Below, piece by piece: positions 8,934 through 18,673 of a stretch of DNA of 38,732 nucleotides. The stretch is from Anaerolineaceae bacterium UBA6107 (GTDB lineage: Bacteria > Chloroflexota > Anaerolineae > Anaerolineales > Anaerolineaceae). The DNA is taken from contig DIWL01000023.1 of NCBI GenBank assembly GCA_002428455.1, positions 630 through 39,361 of the forward strand, in the 5' to 3' direction. The first letter of the stretch is position 1. Each line of letters opens with the position of its first letter. The notes under the pieces were generated by a model. It made no database searches and was not told where the DNA came from. It saw only the letters and a list, made by a program, of their open reading frames with translations. The position numbers and the translations under genes are program-made.

Positions 8934-9019
8934 ACGTTCTCCTGCGTTCAATGCGTGATCGACCTTGTGCTCAGGATTATATCGCAATCCATTGCGGTTT
9001 ATTTTAGCGTACTTGTTTT

Positions 9020-10417
9020 CTAGCGATTTACGGTAAACCTGATTATGTCATCTGTGGAAGAAGTCGAATAGATCACCTGTGCCGGGGCACTCGTGTTGCC
9101 CAACAATAATTGCCAACCGCTTTCTGTACCGGAAGCACCTATGAAGCGATCCGCATCGACCCATTGAACATTACGAACCTGGTTGAAGGCAGGGAGTGCA
9201 ACCGGGGTGGAACCAGGCTGAGCAAGAAAGGCTTCCCCTGTGTCACTATGGTAATAGAAAGAACCTCCGTCAGTTGACCATTCAGGCAGGTTATGCAGTT
9301 CACCGACAGTGATCTGTTGAGTTCCGCTGCCATCCATATTAACCAGGTTGAGCGCATAGTGGTTTTCCTCTGGTGCACCATCGCGTATCAGGTACAAGAG
9401 TTTTGAAAGGTCTGGTGAAATCGACGCAACCTCCATCGGCCAGTAGGTCATCGGGGTTGTAAACTTCAAACTTGCCGTATTTGTTGACTGTGCGAGATCC
9501 CAATAATAGACACTGGAGTTTGCCAGGGTTTGTGCCCAGGGGTCTTGCGGAGGTACGACCACCGCCAGCGCGGGTCTGTCAGCAGCCCAGGTCGGCATGG
9601 GGAGGAAAGCGTATTCGGAGGCGGTATTGACAAACGGGAATGTGATCAAGTCAGCTAACACCAGGGTTCCGTCAGCGAAGTAAATATCCATTCCCTCTGG
9701 GCGGGAGATGGCAATCAGTGATCCGTCGCGTGAATAGGTGTAATCCCAGCTCCACCCGGAATCGATCGTCATGAGTGGACTCAAGGTCGATGTATTTGGG
9801 TCGATGAGGAACAACGTGTCACCGGAGGGGGAACCGGGGCCTTCGTATGCATGGCGGATGGACATCGCCAACTGATTGGTTTGCGGCACCCAACTGACAT
9901 GGGCAGGTACAGAGGCGATCGAATCAGAAGGGCGAGGCAGGGCATCAAACCCGGATATGGGTATGAGCGTGCGCAGGTCACTTCCGTCGGAATTGATGAT
10001 CTCCAGCGAGTACGCCACCCAATCAGTTGAACGAAGGAGCACCACGCGATTTCCATCGGGTGAGATGATGGCTTCCCGGATATCTCCTGAATTTGTCAAT
10101 TGCACGGGTGCAGCCAGCGTCTCATTCCAGAAAAATGCATCATGGTCTGGGCTCACAAAAGCCACGGCAAGCGTGGGAATGGCGGATTCATCGGTCGGGG
10201 CGGGGACATCCGTGGGAATATCAACCGTTGGTGCGGGTGTCTCCGTTACAACAGGCTGTTCTGTCACCGGGTTTTGGGCGTTTACAGTTTCTGCCACGCT
10301 GGTGTTGATGTACTCCTCGGAAGGTACTCCAGTGGGATTCAGGATACCGCAGGAAGCCATCAACAGGCTTAATGAAATGATCACACCAATAATCGTCGCA
10401 AGTTTTTTTACTGACAT
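9020..10417 (-). CDS. PD40/TolB-like beta-propeller lipoprotein
   Basis: 465 residues. The N-terminus is a lipoprotein signal with lipobox MASC near residue 23, then a Pro/Thr-rich tether to about residue 80. The remainder repeats short blade motifs such as SPDGNRVVLL, SRDGSLIAISRPEG, SPDLSKLLYLIRDG and STDGGSFYYHSDTGEA, the WD40-like PD40 pattern of TolB-type propellers. Probably a surface-anchored binding protein; ligand unknown. A good AGGAGG site lies eight bases before the ATG. Confidence 0.8.
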   Translation of the reverse strand: MSVKKLATIIGVIISLSLLMASCGILNPTGVPSEEYINTSVAETVNAQNPVTEQPVVTETPAPTVDIPTDVPAPTDESAIPTLAVAFVSPDHDAFFWNETLAAPVQLTNSGDIREAIISPDGNRVVLLRSTDWVAYSLEIINSDGSDLRTLIPISGFDALPRPSDSIASVPAHVSWVPQTNQLAMSIRHAYEGPGSPSGDTLFLIDPNTSTLSPLMTIDSGWSWDYTYSRDGSLIAISRPEGMDIYFADGTLVLADLITFPFVNTASEYAFLPMPTWAADRPALAVVVPPQDPWAQTLANSSVYYWDLAQSTNTASLKFTTPMTYWPMEVASISPDLSKLLYLIRDGAPEENHYALNLVNMDGSGTQQITVGELHNLPEWSTDGGSFYYHSDTGEAFLAQPGSTPVALPAFNQVRNVQWVDADRFIGASGTESGWQLLLGNTSAPAQVIYSTSSTDDIIRFTVNR

Positions 10418-10458
10418 CTGAATTTCCTCCTAATCATTAATCAGACTTATTTAGTCCA

Positions 10459-10487
10459 ATTATATAGAAAATCGTATCCAACTACAA
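10459..10487 (-). promoter_or_regulatory. promoter of the propeller lipoprotein gene, with operator-like palindrome
   Basis: TTGTAG (10487-10482) and TATAAT (10464-10459) are 17 bp apart on the minus strand. Just downstream of the -10, around 10443-10456, GACT-n5-AGTC forms a small palindrome placed where an operator could lie. Confidence 0.55.
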
Positions 10488-10535
10488 CCCTCAATAATCT
10501 TCTAAAAATCCTCAATGGACTTACCCTGGCAAAAC

Positions 10536-10562
10536 AAAAGGACAGGAGTCCTGCCCTTTCAA
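10536..10562 (-). terminator. terminator after the prenyltransferase gene
   Basis: On the minus strand GAAAGGGCAGGA and TCCTGTCCTTTT form a stem with one mismatch, followed by a T-rich run, downstream of the ubiA-like stop. Confidence 0.6.
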
Positions 10563-10589
10563 GACGTTAATGTGCAGATATTCGTTCCA

Positions 10590-11474
10590 TCATCCTAACA
10601 GGAATCCGATCCCCATTAATACCGGTGTGATCAGGTTGAGCAGAACGTTTTGACCCAAAGACGGCAGCAGTGCGGGCAGGTTCTCGGCATTTTTCAATAC
10701 CGAGCGGGCGGTAGGAATGGCAATGAACAAAGTCAACAACGCCAGAAGCGTCCAGGCAGGTGTGAGGTTAATAATCACTCCCAGTACAAGGGTAATGTAC
10801 GTGGCTGCCAGGAAACTGACATAAATAACCGCGCTGGCTTGCTTGCCGATAAGGATGGGGTAATGCTTCCGTGACACTGTTTTATCGGCTTCAGCGTCAG
10901 GGAACTGGTTAAGTAAAAGCAGGTTGCACACCAGGAAAAAGGGAATGAAGGAACTGAGGACAGCTGTCCAGGTGATTGTTCCGGTAAGCACATAATAACT
11001 TCCCAGTACCATCAAAGTACCGAAACCAAAGCCGGGAGAGAGCAGGCACAGGATCGGTTGTTTGTTGAACCAAGGTGTATAAGCAAAGATAACGAACAAT
11101 CCCATTGCACCGATGATCAGGATCGGCCAACCGACCTGGATGGCGAAGAAGATCCCGATGATAGCGGAAATAGCTGCTGTAACGATCACCGTCCATAGAA
11201 CGAGGGAGGTTTTTGAAGTATCCTGGATCAGCGTGCCGCTTCCTCCGCTGAAAGGAGTACGCGTGGTGCGAAAATCCAGACCGCTTTTCACATCCATGTA
11301 TTCATTGATCGCATTGACACATCCATGCGCCGCAAGCGCGCCAATAAACGCCAGCACCGCGTAAGTGGGATTAACCTGCCCATGGGTCCAGATGGCAGCC
11401 GTCATCGCCAGGAAAGTGCAGGCCACGGCCAGCAGCAGAAAGTTGGGTCGCATTACACCGATAATATATTTCAT
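10590..11474 (-). CDS. UbiA-family prenyltransferase (MenA-like)
   Basis: 294 residues with about nine membrane helices. The first Asp-rich prenyl-diphosphate site appears as NAINEYMDVKSGLD (NxxxDxxxD type, about residues 59-72) and the second as QFPDAEADK (about residues 190-198). The family moves isoprenyl chains onto aromatic acceptors. Length and motif form fit 1,4-dihydroxy-2-naphthoate prenyltransferase (menaquinone pathway), but no other men genes are near, so the acceptor is inferred. GGAG lies seven bases before the ATG. Confidence 0.82.
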   Translation of the reverse strand: MKYIIGVMRPNFLLLAVACTFLAMTAAIWTHGQVNPTYAVLAFIGALAAHGCVNAINEYMDVKSGLDFRTTRTPFSGGSGTLIQDTSKTSLVLWTVIVTAAISAIIGIFFAIQVGWPILIIGAMGLFVIFAYTPWFNKQPILCLLSPGFGFGTLMVLGSYYVLTGTITWTAVLSSFIPFFLVCNLLLLNQFPDAEADKTVSRKHYPILIGKQASAVIYVSFLAATYITLVLGVIINLTPAWTLLALLTLFIAIPTARSVLKNAENLPALLPSLGQNVLLNLITPVLMGIGFLLG

Positions 11475-11526
11475 GTCATTTCTCCGAAAAATTTATCCTA
11501 CTAGAATTTAACACCGTTTTATGGGT

Positions 11527-14319
11527 TCAGATATTCAACCACTTAACCGTTACTGCGGGGAGGTCTAAACTGGATGCGACTTTTCGTGTGCATTGCGGGA
11601 TCGAATCAAGGAACTGGCGCCCGTATTTCTTGGTGAGCACGCGCTTATCCAGGATCACTACGACGCCGTGATCGGATTGCGTCCGGATCAGTCGTCCAAA
11701 GCCCTGTCTGAATCGCAGGATGGCTTCGGGAATATTGTATTCGTTGAATGGATCATCGAAGGTTTCCGCACGGGCAGCGATGATGGGATCAGAGGGAACA
11801 TCGAAAGGTAACTTGACGATTACCAGTACAGAAAGTGCTTCGCCGGGAATGTCCACACCCTCCCAGAACGCGCGGGTGCCCAGCAATACAGCTTTATCCG
11901 CCTCGCGGAATGTTTCGAGCAGCGTATTCGGAGAGGCACCTTCGCCTTGTTCATAAACTTCGATACCTGAATCCGCCATGGCTGGACCGATTGCCTGTGC
12001 GGTGCGCTTCAATTGGGCGTAGGAAGTGAACAACGCGAGCATGCGACCACCTGTGGCTTTAGCCAGCCGGATGATGGCACTTTCCACCTCCCGCTGGTAG
12101 GCGTTGGCTTCAGTGGGTTCAGGTATGTCATTTACTAGATAGAGCAGTGTCGAATTTTCAAAATCAAACGGAGATCCCAACACCAATTCATCTGCTTCAT
12201 CCGCATTAAGTCGGTTGCGCATGTAATCAAACTCATTGTTCGTTGTCAATGTGGCAGAAGTTAAGATCACAGATGCCTTTTCATGCCAGAGGTATTGCTC
12301 CATCAGTGGACCAATGTGCAATGGGGCTACCTGTAGTGTCAGACGGTAGTTGTTGGGCAACTGTTCTGCCCAGTAAACCATGTCCTGTTCGGGGTTATTT
12401 ACCAGCTGGTCCACATATTTTTGCGCTTCCGAAAGCCGCAGATGTACGCTGGCCAGTGAGCCTAACGCGTCTTCAACTCCCTCGGGTATCTCATCCAGCC
12501 CATCGTTAATTGATTTCTGAAAATTGGCCAATAGTTTCAATGTACTATCAAGTGAAGCCTGGTATTCATCCCAACTGTTTTCAACTTCAGACCAGCTGGG
12601 TAATGTGCGGGTTGCGGGCAGGATGCGCGTTTGCTGACCGTACCCGCTGATCGGTTGACCGTCCCGATGCTCTTTCATGAAATATTCCAGGTTGTGGATC
12701 AGTTCAGAAAAATCATTTTCCAGCTTGAAGGTCAGGTCACTGATTTTATGGACGGCCATATTCAGGGATGCAAAATCGGATGGCGGAAGGGTATGTGATA
12801 GTAGTGTGAGCAATCTCCCCAGTAATCCGCTGGAGACGCTGCCTATTTCCCGTAGCAAGCGCACAAGATCCGATTGAGAAATGCGGTAGGAGAGCGCGTT
12901 GGTTGTGGCAGATTCCAGGTGATGGGCTTCATCCACGATCAGGTAGTTGTATTCAGGCAGTACACGGTTGCCGGTCATCACATCTGCCAGGAGCAGCGCG
13001 TGATTAACCACCAGGATATGCGAAGATTGCGCCGCCATGTGGGTGCGGTAGAATGGGCAGGCTCCCCCGGTGCGTGAAACACATACCTCAGCCCGGCATC
13101 CTTCATCCTCAGCAGAAAGGCGCTGCCACACTTCTCTTTCGGACATACCATTAAGGTTGATTTCACTGCGATCACCGCTTCCACCCTGGTACAGCCACAC
13201 CATCGTTTTTGCCAGCACGCGTAACTCATCTGCGCTTTCCGGTCCGTTTTTTCGCATTGCAGCATACCGGCGCGGACAAAGGTAATTGTTGCGCCCTTTT
13301 ACCACGGTGGCGTGCACTTCTGAACCCAGCGCATTGGCAAGGTCAGGGATATCCTTTTTAATCAACTGGTCCTGAAGCGTGATGGTGTTCGTGGAGATCA
13401 CCACCCGCATGGAATTTTTTACCGCCCATTCAACAGCAGGAATTAGGTACGCAAATGATTTTCCGGTTCCTGTGCCGGCTTCTACCATCAGGTGCTGGCT
13501 GTTGGAGAGAGCGTTCGCGACCGAGCGTAGCATTTCAATCTGCTGCGGACGGCTTTCAAAATTATCAAAATATTTGGAAAAAGGTCCGCCATGCTCGATC
13601 TGGGCAGCCGTTTCCTCTGGGTCAAGGGGAGTAGGGGTCTCTACTGGTACCAACGGAGGATAGTTTTTTACCCCGCCGAATAAAAGGCCGAAGTCATCCT
13701 GAACAACTTTTTTGGCTTCAATCGGCATACGCCCTTTTTCCATCAGCGCCTGTCGGAAAGCCAGTTCACCATCCCATTCGACCCCTTCCGCCATATGCAC
13801 GATCTCGGCGAGGATCTCGATGGGCAGTTCAAGCAGTTTTTGTGAAAGTGAGTGATACACAGCCTGTGTCAGGCGTGCATCATCCAGCGCCCGATGAGAA
13901 TTCGGAATCAAAATCCCGAGGGTGAGTCCCAGGGTGCCAAGTTTGTAACGGCTGTTGCCGGGTAAAGCGATCGCTGCCAGTTCATAAGTATCAACTACCT
14001 TGTTGAACATCAGGATGCGTTGTTTTTGCAGGAAGGAAAGATCAAACCGTACGTTGTGCCCAAGTACAGGGTCGTTTCCGATAAAATCACTTAATTCCTG
14101 GATGACCGCATTGATGGGAGGGGCATGGCGCACCATTTCGTCCGTGATACCGGTCAACTGTGTGATCAAGCGGGGGATGGGACGCCCCGGGTTGATCAAT
14201 TTGTGCCACTCCTTTTCCACACGGTTACCATTAAACCGTACTGCTGCGATCTCGATGATCGCGTCTTTTTGCGGGTCAAGGCCGGTCGTTTCGATGTCAA
14301 TGGCAACAATGGAGGGCAT
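11527..14319 (-). CDS. dinG: DinG-type helicase with N-terminal DnaQ-like exonuclease
   Basis: 930 residues. Residues 1-160 are a DEDDh exonuclease (DxE at D8/E10, D93 in HNVRFDLSF, H142 and D146-D147 in HRALDDARL). A superfamily 2 XPD/DinG helicase follows: Walker A AGTGTGKS (281-288), DEAH (463-466), FWEGVDIPGEAL, and motif VI FRQGFGRLIR. Four Cys (348, 408, 413, 421) lie between Walker A and DEAH, where the iron-sulfur cluster of DinG/XPD sits. The fusion is typical of Gram-positive-type DinG, but those often lack the cluster cysteines. Role: DNA repair, either unwinding or 3'-5' nuclease activity. The ATG sits six bases after an extended -10 box, so the mRNA is probably leaderless. Confidence 0.9.
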   Translation of the reverse strand: MPSIVAIDIETTGLDPQKDAIIEIAAVRFNGNRVEKEWHKLINPGRPIPRLITQLTGITDEMVRHAPPINAVIQELSDFIGNDPVLGHNVRFDLSFLQKQRILMFNKVVDTYELAAIALPGNSRYKLGTLGLTLGILIPNSHRALDDARLTQAVYHSLSQKLLELPIEILAEIVHMAEGVEWDGELAFRQALMEKGRMPIEAKKVVQDDFGLLFGGVKNYPPLVPVETPTPLDPEETAAQIEHGGPFSKYFDNFESRPQQIEMLRSVANALSNSQHLMVEAGTGTGKSFAYLIPAVEWAVKNSMRVVISTNTITLQDQLIKKDIPDLANALGSEVHATVVKGRNNYLCPRRYAAMRKNGPESADELRVLAKTMVWLYQGGSGDRSEINLNGMSEREVWQRLSAEDEGCRAEVCVSRTGGACPFYRTHMAAQSSHILVVNHALLLADVMTGNRVLPEYNYLIVDEAHHLESATTNALSYRISQSDLVRLLREIGSVSSGLLGRLLTLLSHTLPPSDFASLNMAVHKISDLTFKLENDFSELIHNLEYFMKEHRDGQPISGYGQQTRILPATRTLPSWSEVENSWDEYQASLDSTLKLLANFQKSINDGLDEIPEGVEDALGSLASVHLRLSEAQKYVDQLVNNPEQDMVYWAEQLPNNYRLTLQVAPLHIGPLMEQYLWHEKASVILTSATLTTNNEFDYMRNRLNADEADELVLGSPFDFENSTLLYLVNDIPEPTEANAYQREVESAIIRLAKATGGRMLALFTSYAQLKRTAQAIGPAMADSGIEVYEQGEGASPNTLLETFREADKAVLLGTRAFWEGVDIPGEALSVLVIVKLPFDVPSDPIIAARAETFDDPFNEYNIPEAILRFRQGFGRLIRTQSDHGVVVILDKRVLTKKYGRQFLDSIPQCTRKVASSLDLPAVTVKWLNI

Positions 14320-14325
14320 GCGCGA

Positions 14326-14334
14326 ATTATATCA
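14326..14334 (-). promoter_or_regulatory. extended -10 box of dinG, leaderless type
   Basis: TGATATAAT on the minus strand (TG-n-TATAAT) ends six bases before the dinG ATG. There is no room for a ribosome site. Confidence 0.6.
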
Positions 14335-14375
14335 CGCGGGTCTTCCACCGCATCCGGAGCGGTGTTTCATCTGCA

Positions 14376-14384
14376 TGTTATGAT
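14376..14384 (+). promoter_or_regulatory. extended -10 box of the GH36 gene
   Basis: TGTTATGAT (TG-n-TATGAT) lies 28 bp before the ATG at 14413. A GGAGG ribosome site follows at 14403-14407. Confidence 0.45.
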
Positions 14385-14412
14385 TATGATATTCAATCCT
14401 GCGGAGGTCCAT

Positions 14413-16764
14413 ATGCTGTCGCTACAAAATGCCAGTCTTGCAATCCAAATCAGTCCTGAGGATGGCTGGTTCTCGATCATTCCGCACGAAGATCGTTTTC
14501 CCCGCCTTGGACAGGTGCGCCTGGGTTGTGATTATGTTCTTAACGGGAAAAATGTCCGGGCGTTGGATGAGGCCTGGAAACCATTAAGCATTGAGCAGGA
14601 GAAGATTGATACCCTGGAGCATGGCCGTGTTGAGTTATTGAGGCTTATACTGCCAGAGGACCGCAATGGAATTGGATTCGATCTCAGTTTCGGTGTCACG
14701 CAGGAATACCCATTGATCCTGTGGAAGGTGGAAGTGATCAATCGCAGCGGCAAGCCGATCAAACTCAAGAAGATTGATTTGGTAAATGTTGAAGGTTCGG
14801 TTGGTGAAGGGGTTCATTATCCGGTAGCACAAAGCAGCGCTGATCTGGGATTTTTTTCCAATGGCTGGCAGTCGTGGTCTCCCACGCAGTGGTATCACGG
14901 GGATCAGAAGATGCGTATCAGCCGGCTGGGAGCGCTCCAGCATCCGATGATCTACAACCCCGGAACCCCGTTACCCCGCCGGGTGGGCTCCTTCTCCAGT
15001 GATATGTTCGCCGTGATCGGCGATTTGAGCGCTCGCACAGGTTTTCTGGTGGGCTTCCTGTCTCAAAAAAACCACTTCGGTTCCATTTACGCAGATCTGA
15101 ATCGCAACCAGGTTGAAATGTGGGCAAATGGAGATGAAGCAATACTTAACCCCGGCTGCGCGATCGAATCAGATTGGGCGGTTTTTACACCGGTTCTGCT
15201 GGACCACCGCGATCCACTTGAGGTTTACCTCGAAGCAGCCGGACGTGAAAACCATGCGCGTTCTCGATTGAGAACCCCGGTGGGTTGGTGTTCGTGGTAC
15301 CACTTTTACACTGCGGTCACCGCGCAGGATATTGAGAATAATCTTGCCACAATTGTGGCAGCCCAGGAAAATCTACCGATCGAACTGGTTCAGATCGATG
15401 ATGGTTTTGAAACCCGGGTGGGTGATTGGTTTAGTTTCAAAACAACTTTTCCGGATGGATTAACACCGCTTGCCCAAAAGATAAAACAGGAAGGACTGAT
15501 GCCTGGTCTCTGGCTGGCACCATTTATTGTGCATCCTGCTTCGCGGCTCATGCAGGAACATCCGGATTGGATATTGTGCAAAGAAAATGGGAAACCTGTC
15601 AATGCGGGATTCGTTTGGAACCGCCTGGACACTGCGCTGGACTTAACCATACCGGATGCCCTTGATTACGCCTGCCGGGTCGTGGATGCGGCTGTGCACG
15701 AGTGGGGTTTCCCTTATCTGAAACTGGACTTTTTGTATGCAGCTGCATTAAAAGGCTGTTACTCTGATCCGACAAAAACCCGCGCCCAGGTGATGCGGCT
15801 CGGCACAGAAGCCTTGCGCCGGGCTGCCGGTGACGAGACTATTCTGCTGGGCTGTGGGGCTCCAATGGGTTCCATGCTCGGGCTGGTGGATGCCATGCGC
15901 ATCGGGCCGGATGTGAGTGGAGAGTGGGCTCCAGCTTTTCATGGGATTAATGTTTTATTTAAGGACGAGCCCTCGATGCCGTCTGCGCGGAATTCGATCC
16001 GCAATATTCTAACCCGGGCGAGTATGGATCACAAATGGTGGGTGAACGATCCGGATTGCTTGTTGCTGCGCCCTGATACCAGGCTTTCTCTTGCAGAAGT
16101 CCGCTCACTTGCGACAGCCATCGCGACGACCGGCGGAGCGTTGCTGCTCTCTGATGATCTGCCCGTCTTGCCTGCCGAGCGGTTGCGTATAGCTGAAGCG
16201 TTGATCCCCGTCATCAACCAGCCGGTCAGAATTATTGATTGGTTCGGTGCCGAGATGCCAGCCAGGATCCGCCTGGATATGGTGGAGACAGAAAGCTGGC
16301 ATGTTCTGGCGGGGTTCAATTGGGCGGATCAACCGGTTGATTTGCAGATCGACCCTGTTGAATACCACCTGGAAGCAGGTCATTACTTTTATAGAGAATT
16401 CTGGAGCGGTCAAATAGGGGAGTGCAGTGAGAAGGATCCGATCCGCTTTAGAGCAGTACCTGCCCATGGTTGTGTCCTTATCGCCTTGCGCAGAAAGGTG
16501 GCAGAAAAAGCGGCTTACCTGGGCAGCGACCTGCACTTTTCGCAGGGGATTGAGCTCGCGGAATGGCTTGAGACAAATGATGAGGTCAATGTTACATTGC
16601 GCCTGCCGCGATCCGCTGGTGGAAAGATCTTCCTTTACCTGCCGCGTGGAAAAGGTGAAACGCGGGTCAATGATTTACCGGAAATACTCGTTCCGGTCGC
16701 TGATGATATCTACAGTCTACAAGTGCAGGTGGACGGTTTTTGTAAAATCAGCATCAGTTATTAA
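14413..16764 (+). CDS. GH36-family alpha-galactosidase
   Basis: 783 residues from the ATG at 14413, selected because GGAGG lies five bases upstream; an open frame extends further 5' but overlaps the dinG start region. The N-terminal half is a beta-sandwich, then a TIM barrel with WCSWYHFYTAV (near residue 295) and QIDDGFE (327-333). The nucleophile is Asp439 in LKLDFLYA and the acid/base is Asp500 in RIGPDVSGEW, matching GH36/clan GH-D. It should release terminal alpha-galactose from oligosaccharides such as raffinose or galactomannan fragments. No signal peptide is seen, so it is cytoplasmic and would depend on an uptake system not in this window. It stands alone and ends at a strong terminator. 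Specificity could differ, as GH36 also has alpha-N-acetylgalactosaminidases. Confidence 0.9.
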   Translation: MLSLQNASLAIQISPEDGWFSIIPHEDRFPRLGQVRLGCDYVLNGKNVRALDEAWKPLSIEQEKIDTLEHGRVELLRLILPEDRNGIGFDLSFGVTQEYPLILWKVEVINRSGKPIKLKKIDLVNVEGSVGEGVHYPVAQSSADLGFFSNGWQSWSPTQWYHGDQKMRISRLGALQHPMIYNPGTPLPRRVGSFSSDMFAVIGDLSARTGFLVGFLSQKNHFGSIYADLNRNQVEMWANGDEAILNPGCAIESDWAVFTPVLLDHRDPLEVYLEAAGRENHARSRLRTPVGWCSWYHFYTAVTAQDIENNLATIVAAQENLPIELVQIDDGFETRVGDWFSFKTTFPDGLTPLAQKIKQEGLMPGLWLAPFIVHPASRLMQEHPDWILCKENGKPVNAGFVWNRLDTALDLTIPDALDYACRVVDAAVHEWGFPYLKLDFLYAAALKGCYSDPTKTRAQVMRLGTEALRRAAGDETILLGCGAPMGSMLGLVDAMRIGPDVSGEWAPAFHGINVLFKDEPSMPSARNSIRNILTRASMDHKWWVNDPDCLLLRPDTRLSLAEVRSLATAIATTGGALLLSDDLPVLPAERLRIAEALIPVINQPVRIIDWFGAEMPARIRLDMVETESWHVLAGFNWADQPVDLQIDPVEYHLEAGHYFYREFWSGQIGECSEKDPIRFRAVPAHGCVLIALRRKVAEKAAYLGSDLHFSQGIELAEWLETNDEVNVTLRLPRSAGGKIFLYLPRGKGETRVNDLPEILVPVADDIYSLQVQVDGFCKISISY

Positions 16765-16768
16765 GAAC

Positions 16769-16798
16769 AAATAGCGGAGCAAAGCTCCGCTATTTGAT
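16769..16798 (+). terminator. strong hairpin terminator after GH36
   Basis: AAATAGCGGAGC (16769-16780), loop AAA, GCTCCGCTATTT (16784-16795): a perfect 12-bp stem. It lies between convergent genes and may act both ways. Confidence 0.85.
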
Positions 16799-16809
16799 AA
16801 AGGTGGAAG

Positions 16810-17805
16810 TTATTTCTTTTCAGTCGGGATGGGAGGTAATCCTTCTCCTTCAATCCCTTTCTTCCATCCCTGCATAGCAGTCTGCTTGCGGGCTTTGCTG
16901 CGGCGCATTAACCAGCGCACCAGGAAGAAGATCGGCAATCCAATGACCAGAACGATCGGCAGAATGTATAGTCCGAGCCAGATCAGGAAGTTAACCAACC
17001 CCTTACCAAACTTCACCAAGGCTTCAAGTGCGTCTTGTGCCACACCGGAGGGTTTCCATCCGGCTACGGTCAATGTCGCGATACTTTGCTTGGAAACGAT
17101 TTGGATCGAGATTGATGAAGTGGACACAGATTCATCGTAATACTTGATCTGTCCCTTGATCACCTCGATCTGCTCGGTCACTTGCATTTTCTGGGTGTAG
17201 ATGGATAATGCTTCCTCTGTATTTGCGGCGTTTTCATAAAACTCGGATAGTTTGGCGTCCGCCTCTTCCAGGTTGCGCAGGCGTGACTGCAGGTCAGTGT
17301 ATTCTTTGGTGACGTCCTGACCGGAAACATTCTCATTGAGGGTGAATTTTTTCGCATCACCGGTCATTGCCTTGATCTTTTCCATGGCTTCATCCAGGCG
17401 TTGGGCTGGAACGCGGATGGTCACCTGGGCTTCAAAGACTTCGCTGCCGTTGAGTGTTTGAGTCTTGTATAAGTTGGAAGAGACTGTAAAACCGCCCATG
17501 TCCCTGGCAAGCTTTTGAACATCCGTCAATGTAACGGAAGGGTCATCCACTGCGATGGATAGATTAGCAGACATCATGATCATCTGTGTCGATTCAGCCG
17601 CGGCTGCCCAACCGCTGCTGGTGTTTTTGGATTCTTCGTAGGAAAGATCGTTCTCCATGGCTGGCATCGGTGCTTCAACCGGCGCGCCAGCTGAACCCAT
17701 GTATCCATCTTGTTGATTTTCATAATTTGTTGAAGACCGGGCAGCGCAGCCGCCGAGGAGTAGCGCGGTGATCACCAGGCTGATCAAAATGCGGTTTGTT
17801 TTCAT
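16810..17805 (-). CDS. DUF4349 lipoprotein
   Basis: 331 residues. An N-terminal lipoprotein signal ends in LLGGCAA. The DUF4349 domain follows (about residues 75-260), with the family sequence MSANLSIAVDDPS, an ARDMGGFTVSSN segment and a coiled-coil-like stretch around residues 160-215. A membrane helix near residues 270-295 (LIWLGLYILPIVLVIG) and a basic tail close the protein. It is anchored at both ends with the domain outside. Family function is unknown. AAGGAGG lies eight bases before the ATG. Confidence 0.87.
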   Translation of the reverse strand: MKTNRILISLVITALLLGGCAARSSTNYENQQDGYMGSAGAPVEAPMPAMENDLSYEESKNTSSGWAAAAESTQMIMMSANLSIAVDDPSVTLTDVQKLARDMGGFTVSSNLYKTQTLNGSEVFEAQVTIRVPAQRLDEAMEKIKAMTGDAKKFTLNENVSGQDVTKEYTDLQSRLRNLEEADAKLSEFYENAANTEEALSIYTQKMQVTEQIEVIKGQIKYYDESVSTSSISIQIVSKQSIATLTVAGWKPSGVAQDALEALVKFGKGLVNFLIWLGLYILPIVLVIGLPIFFLVRWLMRRSKARKQTAMQGWKKGIEGEGLPPIPTEKK

Positions 17806-17891
17806 TATCTCTTCCTCCTTATTGAGTCGCGATTAAATGACTATTGGACGATTTGAACTTGTGACGCAGCCGAAGTGAGTTTTGTTCCCGT

Positions 17892-18620
17892 CTACCAGCC
17901 GGCGCTCAGCCGGTTGGCGTGTTTTTCCGGTAACCCGGCTTTGATGATGCGCGCTTGTACTGAAGCGATATCGTACGCCACACGGTGGATTTCCCATGTC
18001 ATCGCATCAGGATCAAACAATCCAAAGGATGCTCTTGGATCGTTGTCTCGCGGTTGACCAACCGAACCGGGGTTCATGATTGCCCGTCCGGTGAGGACAA
18101 CTGGCATTCCCGCTGGTGGAAATTTCCTTTGTGATTTTTTACCATTTTCCTGTTCGAGGAACATCAGCGGCAGGTGCGAATGTCCCACAAATGCGAACCG
18201 GGTCGTAAATTGGGAAAAGTTCTGGTCAGCGTCTTGAGGATCAAGGATATATTCCCAGATCGGGTTCCCTGGACTTCCGTGCGCCAGGGTGACCAGGTCA
18301 GTGACAATGACTTCGGGCAGGGCTCGCAGAAATGCGTTGGTCTGCGGGGTTATGATCCTGCGTGAAATGCGGATTGCTTCACTGGCTTCATAATTGAACA
18401 TATCCAGGTTGCCCGTATCGCCAATGGCCAGATCGTGATTGCCTTTTACACACAGCAGGTTAGGCAGTGAACTTACCAGCTCAACACACTCGTTCAGGTC
18501 AGCCCCATAACCGACCAGGTCTCCCAGGCACCAGGTGGCGTCGAACTTACCTGCCTCTTTTATGACGGCTTCGAGAGCGGTCAGGTTGGCGTGTATGTCA
18601 GAAATTACGAGTATTTTCAT
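17892..18620 (-). CDS. metallophosphoesterase (YfcE/MJ0936-like)
   Basis: 242 residues with the calcineurin-like motif set SDIHAN, GDLVGYG, GNHD, AHGSP and GHSH, giving the two-metal site. Probably a cytoplasmic phosphodiesterase or protein phosphatase; substrate unknown. It lies 53 bp downstream of the methionine operon on the same strand. It may be read with that operon or from its own TAGAAT box at 18659-18654. AGGTG precedes the ATG. Confidence 0.88.
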   Translation of the reverse strand: MKILVISDIHANLTALEAVIKEAGKFDATWCLGDLVGYGADLNECVELVSSLPNLLCVKGNHDLAIGDTGNLDMFNYEASEAIRISRRIITPQTNAFLRALPEVIVTDLVTLAHGSPGNPIWEYILDPQDADQNFSQFTTRFAFVGHSHLPLMFLEQENGKKSQRKFPPAGMPVVLTGRAIMNPGSVGQPRDNDPRASFGLFDPDAMTWEIHRVAYDIASVQARIIKAGLPEKHANRLSAGW

Positions 18621-18673
18621 GCGAACACCTGAAAGTAGATCGAAATCTCACTAATTCTACAGTCTAATTCGGG

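Noticed and set aside
14125..14412. 96-residue N-terminal extension of the GH36 enzyme
   Set aside because: It lies antisense within dinG and its promoter; the ATG at 14413 has GGAGG directly upstream.
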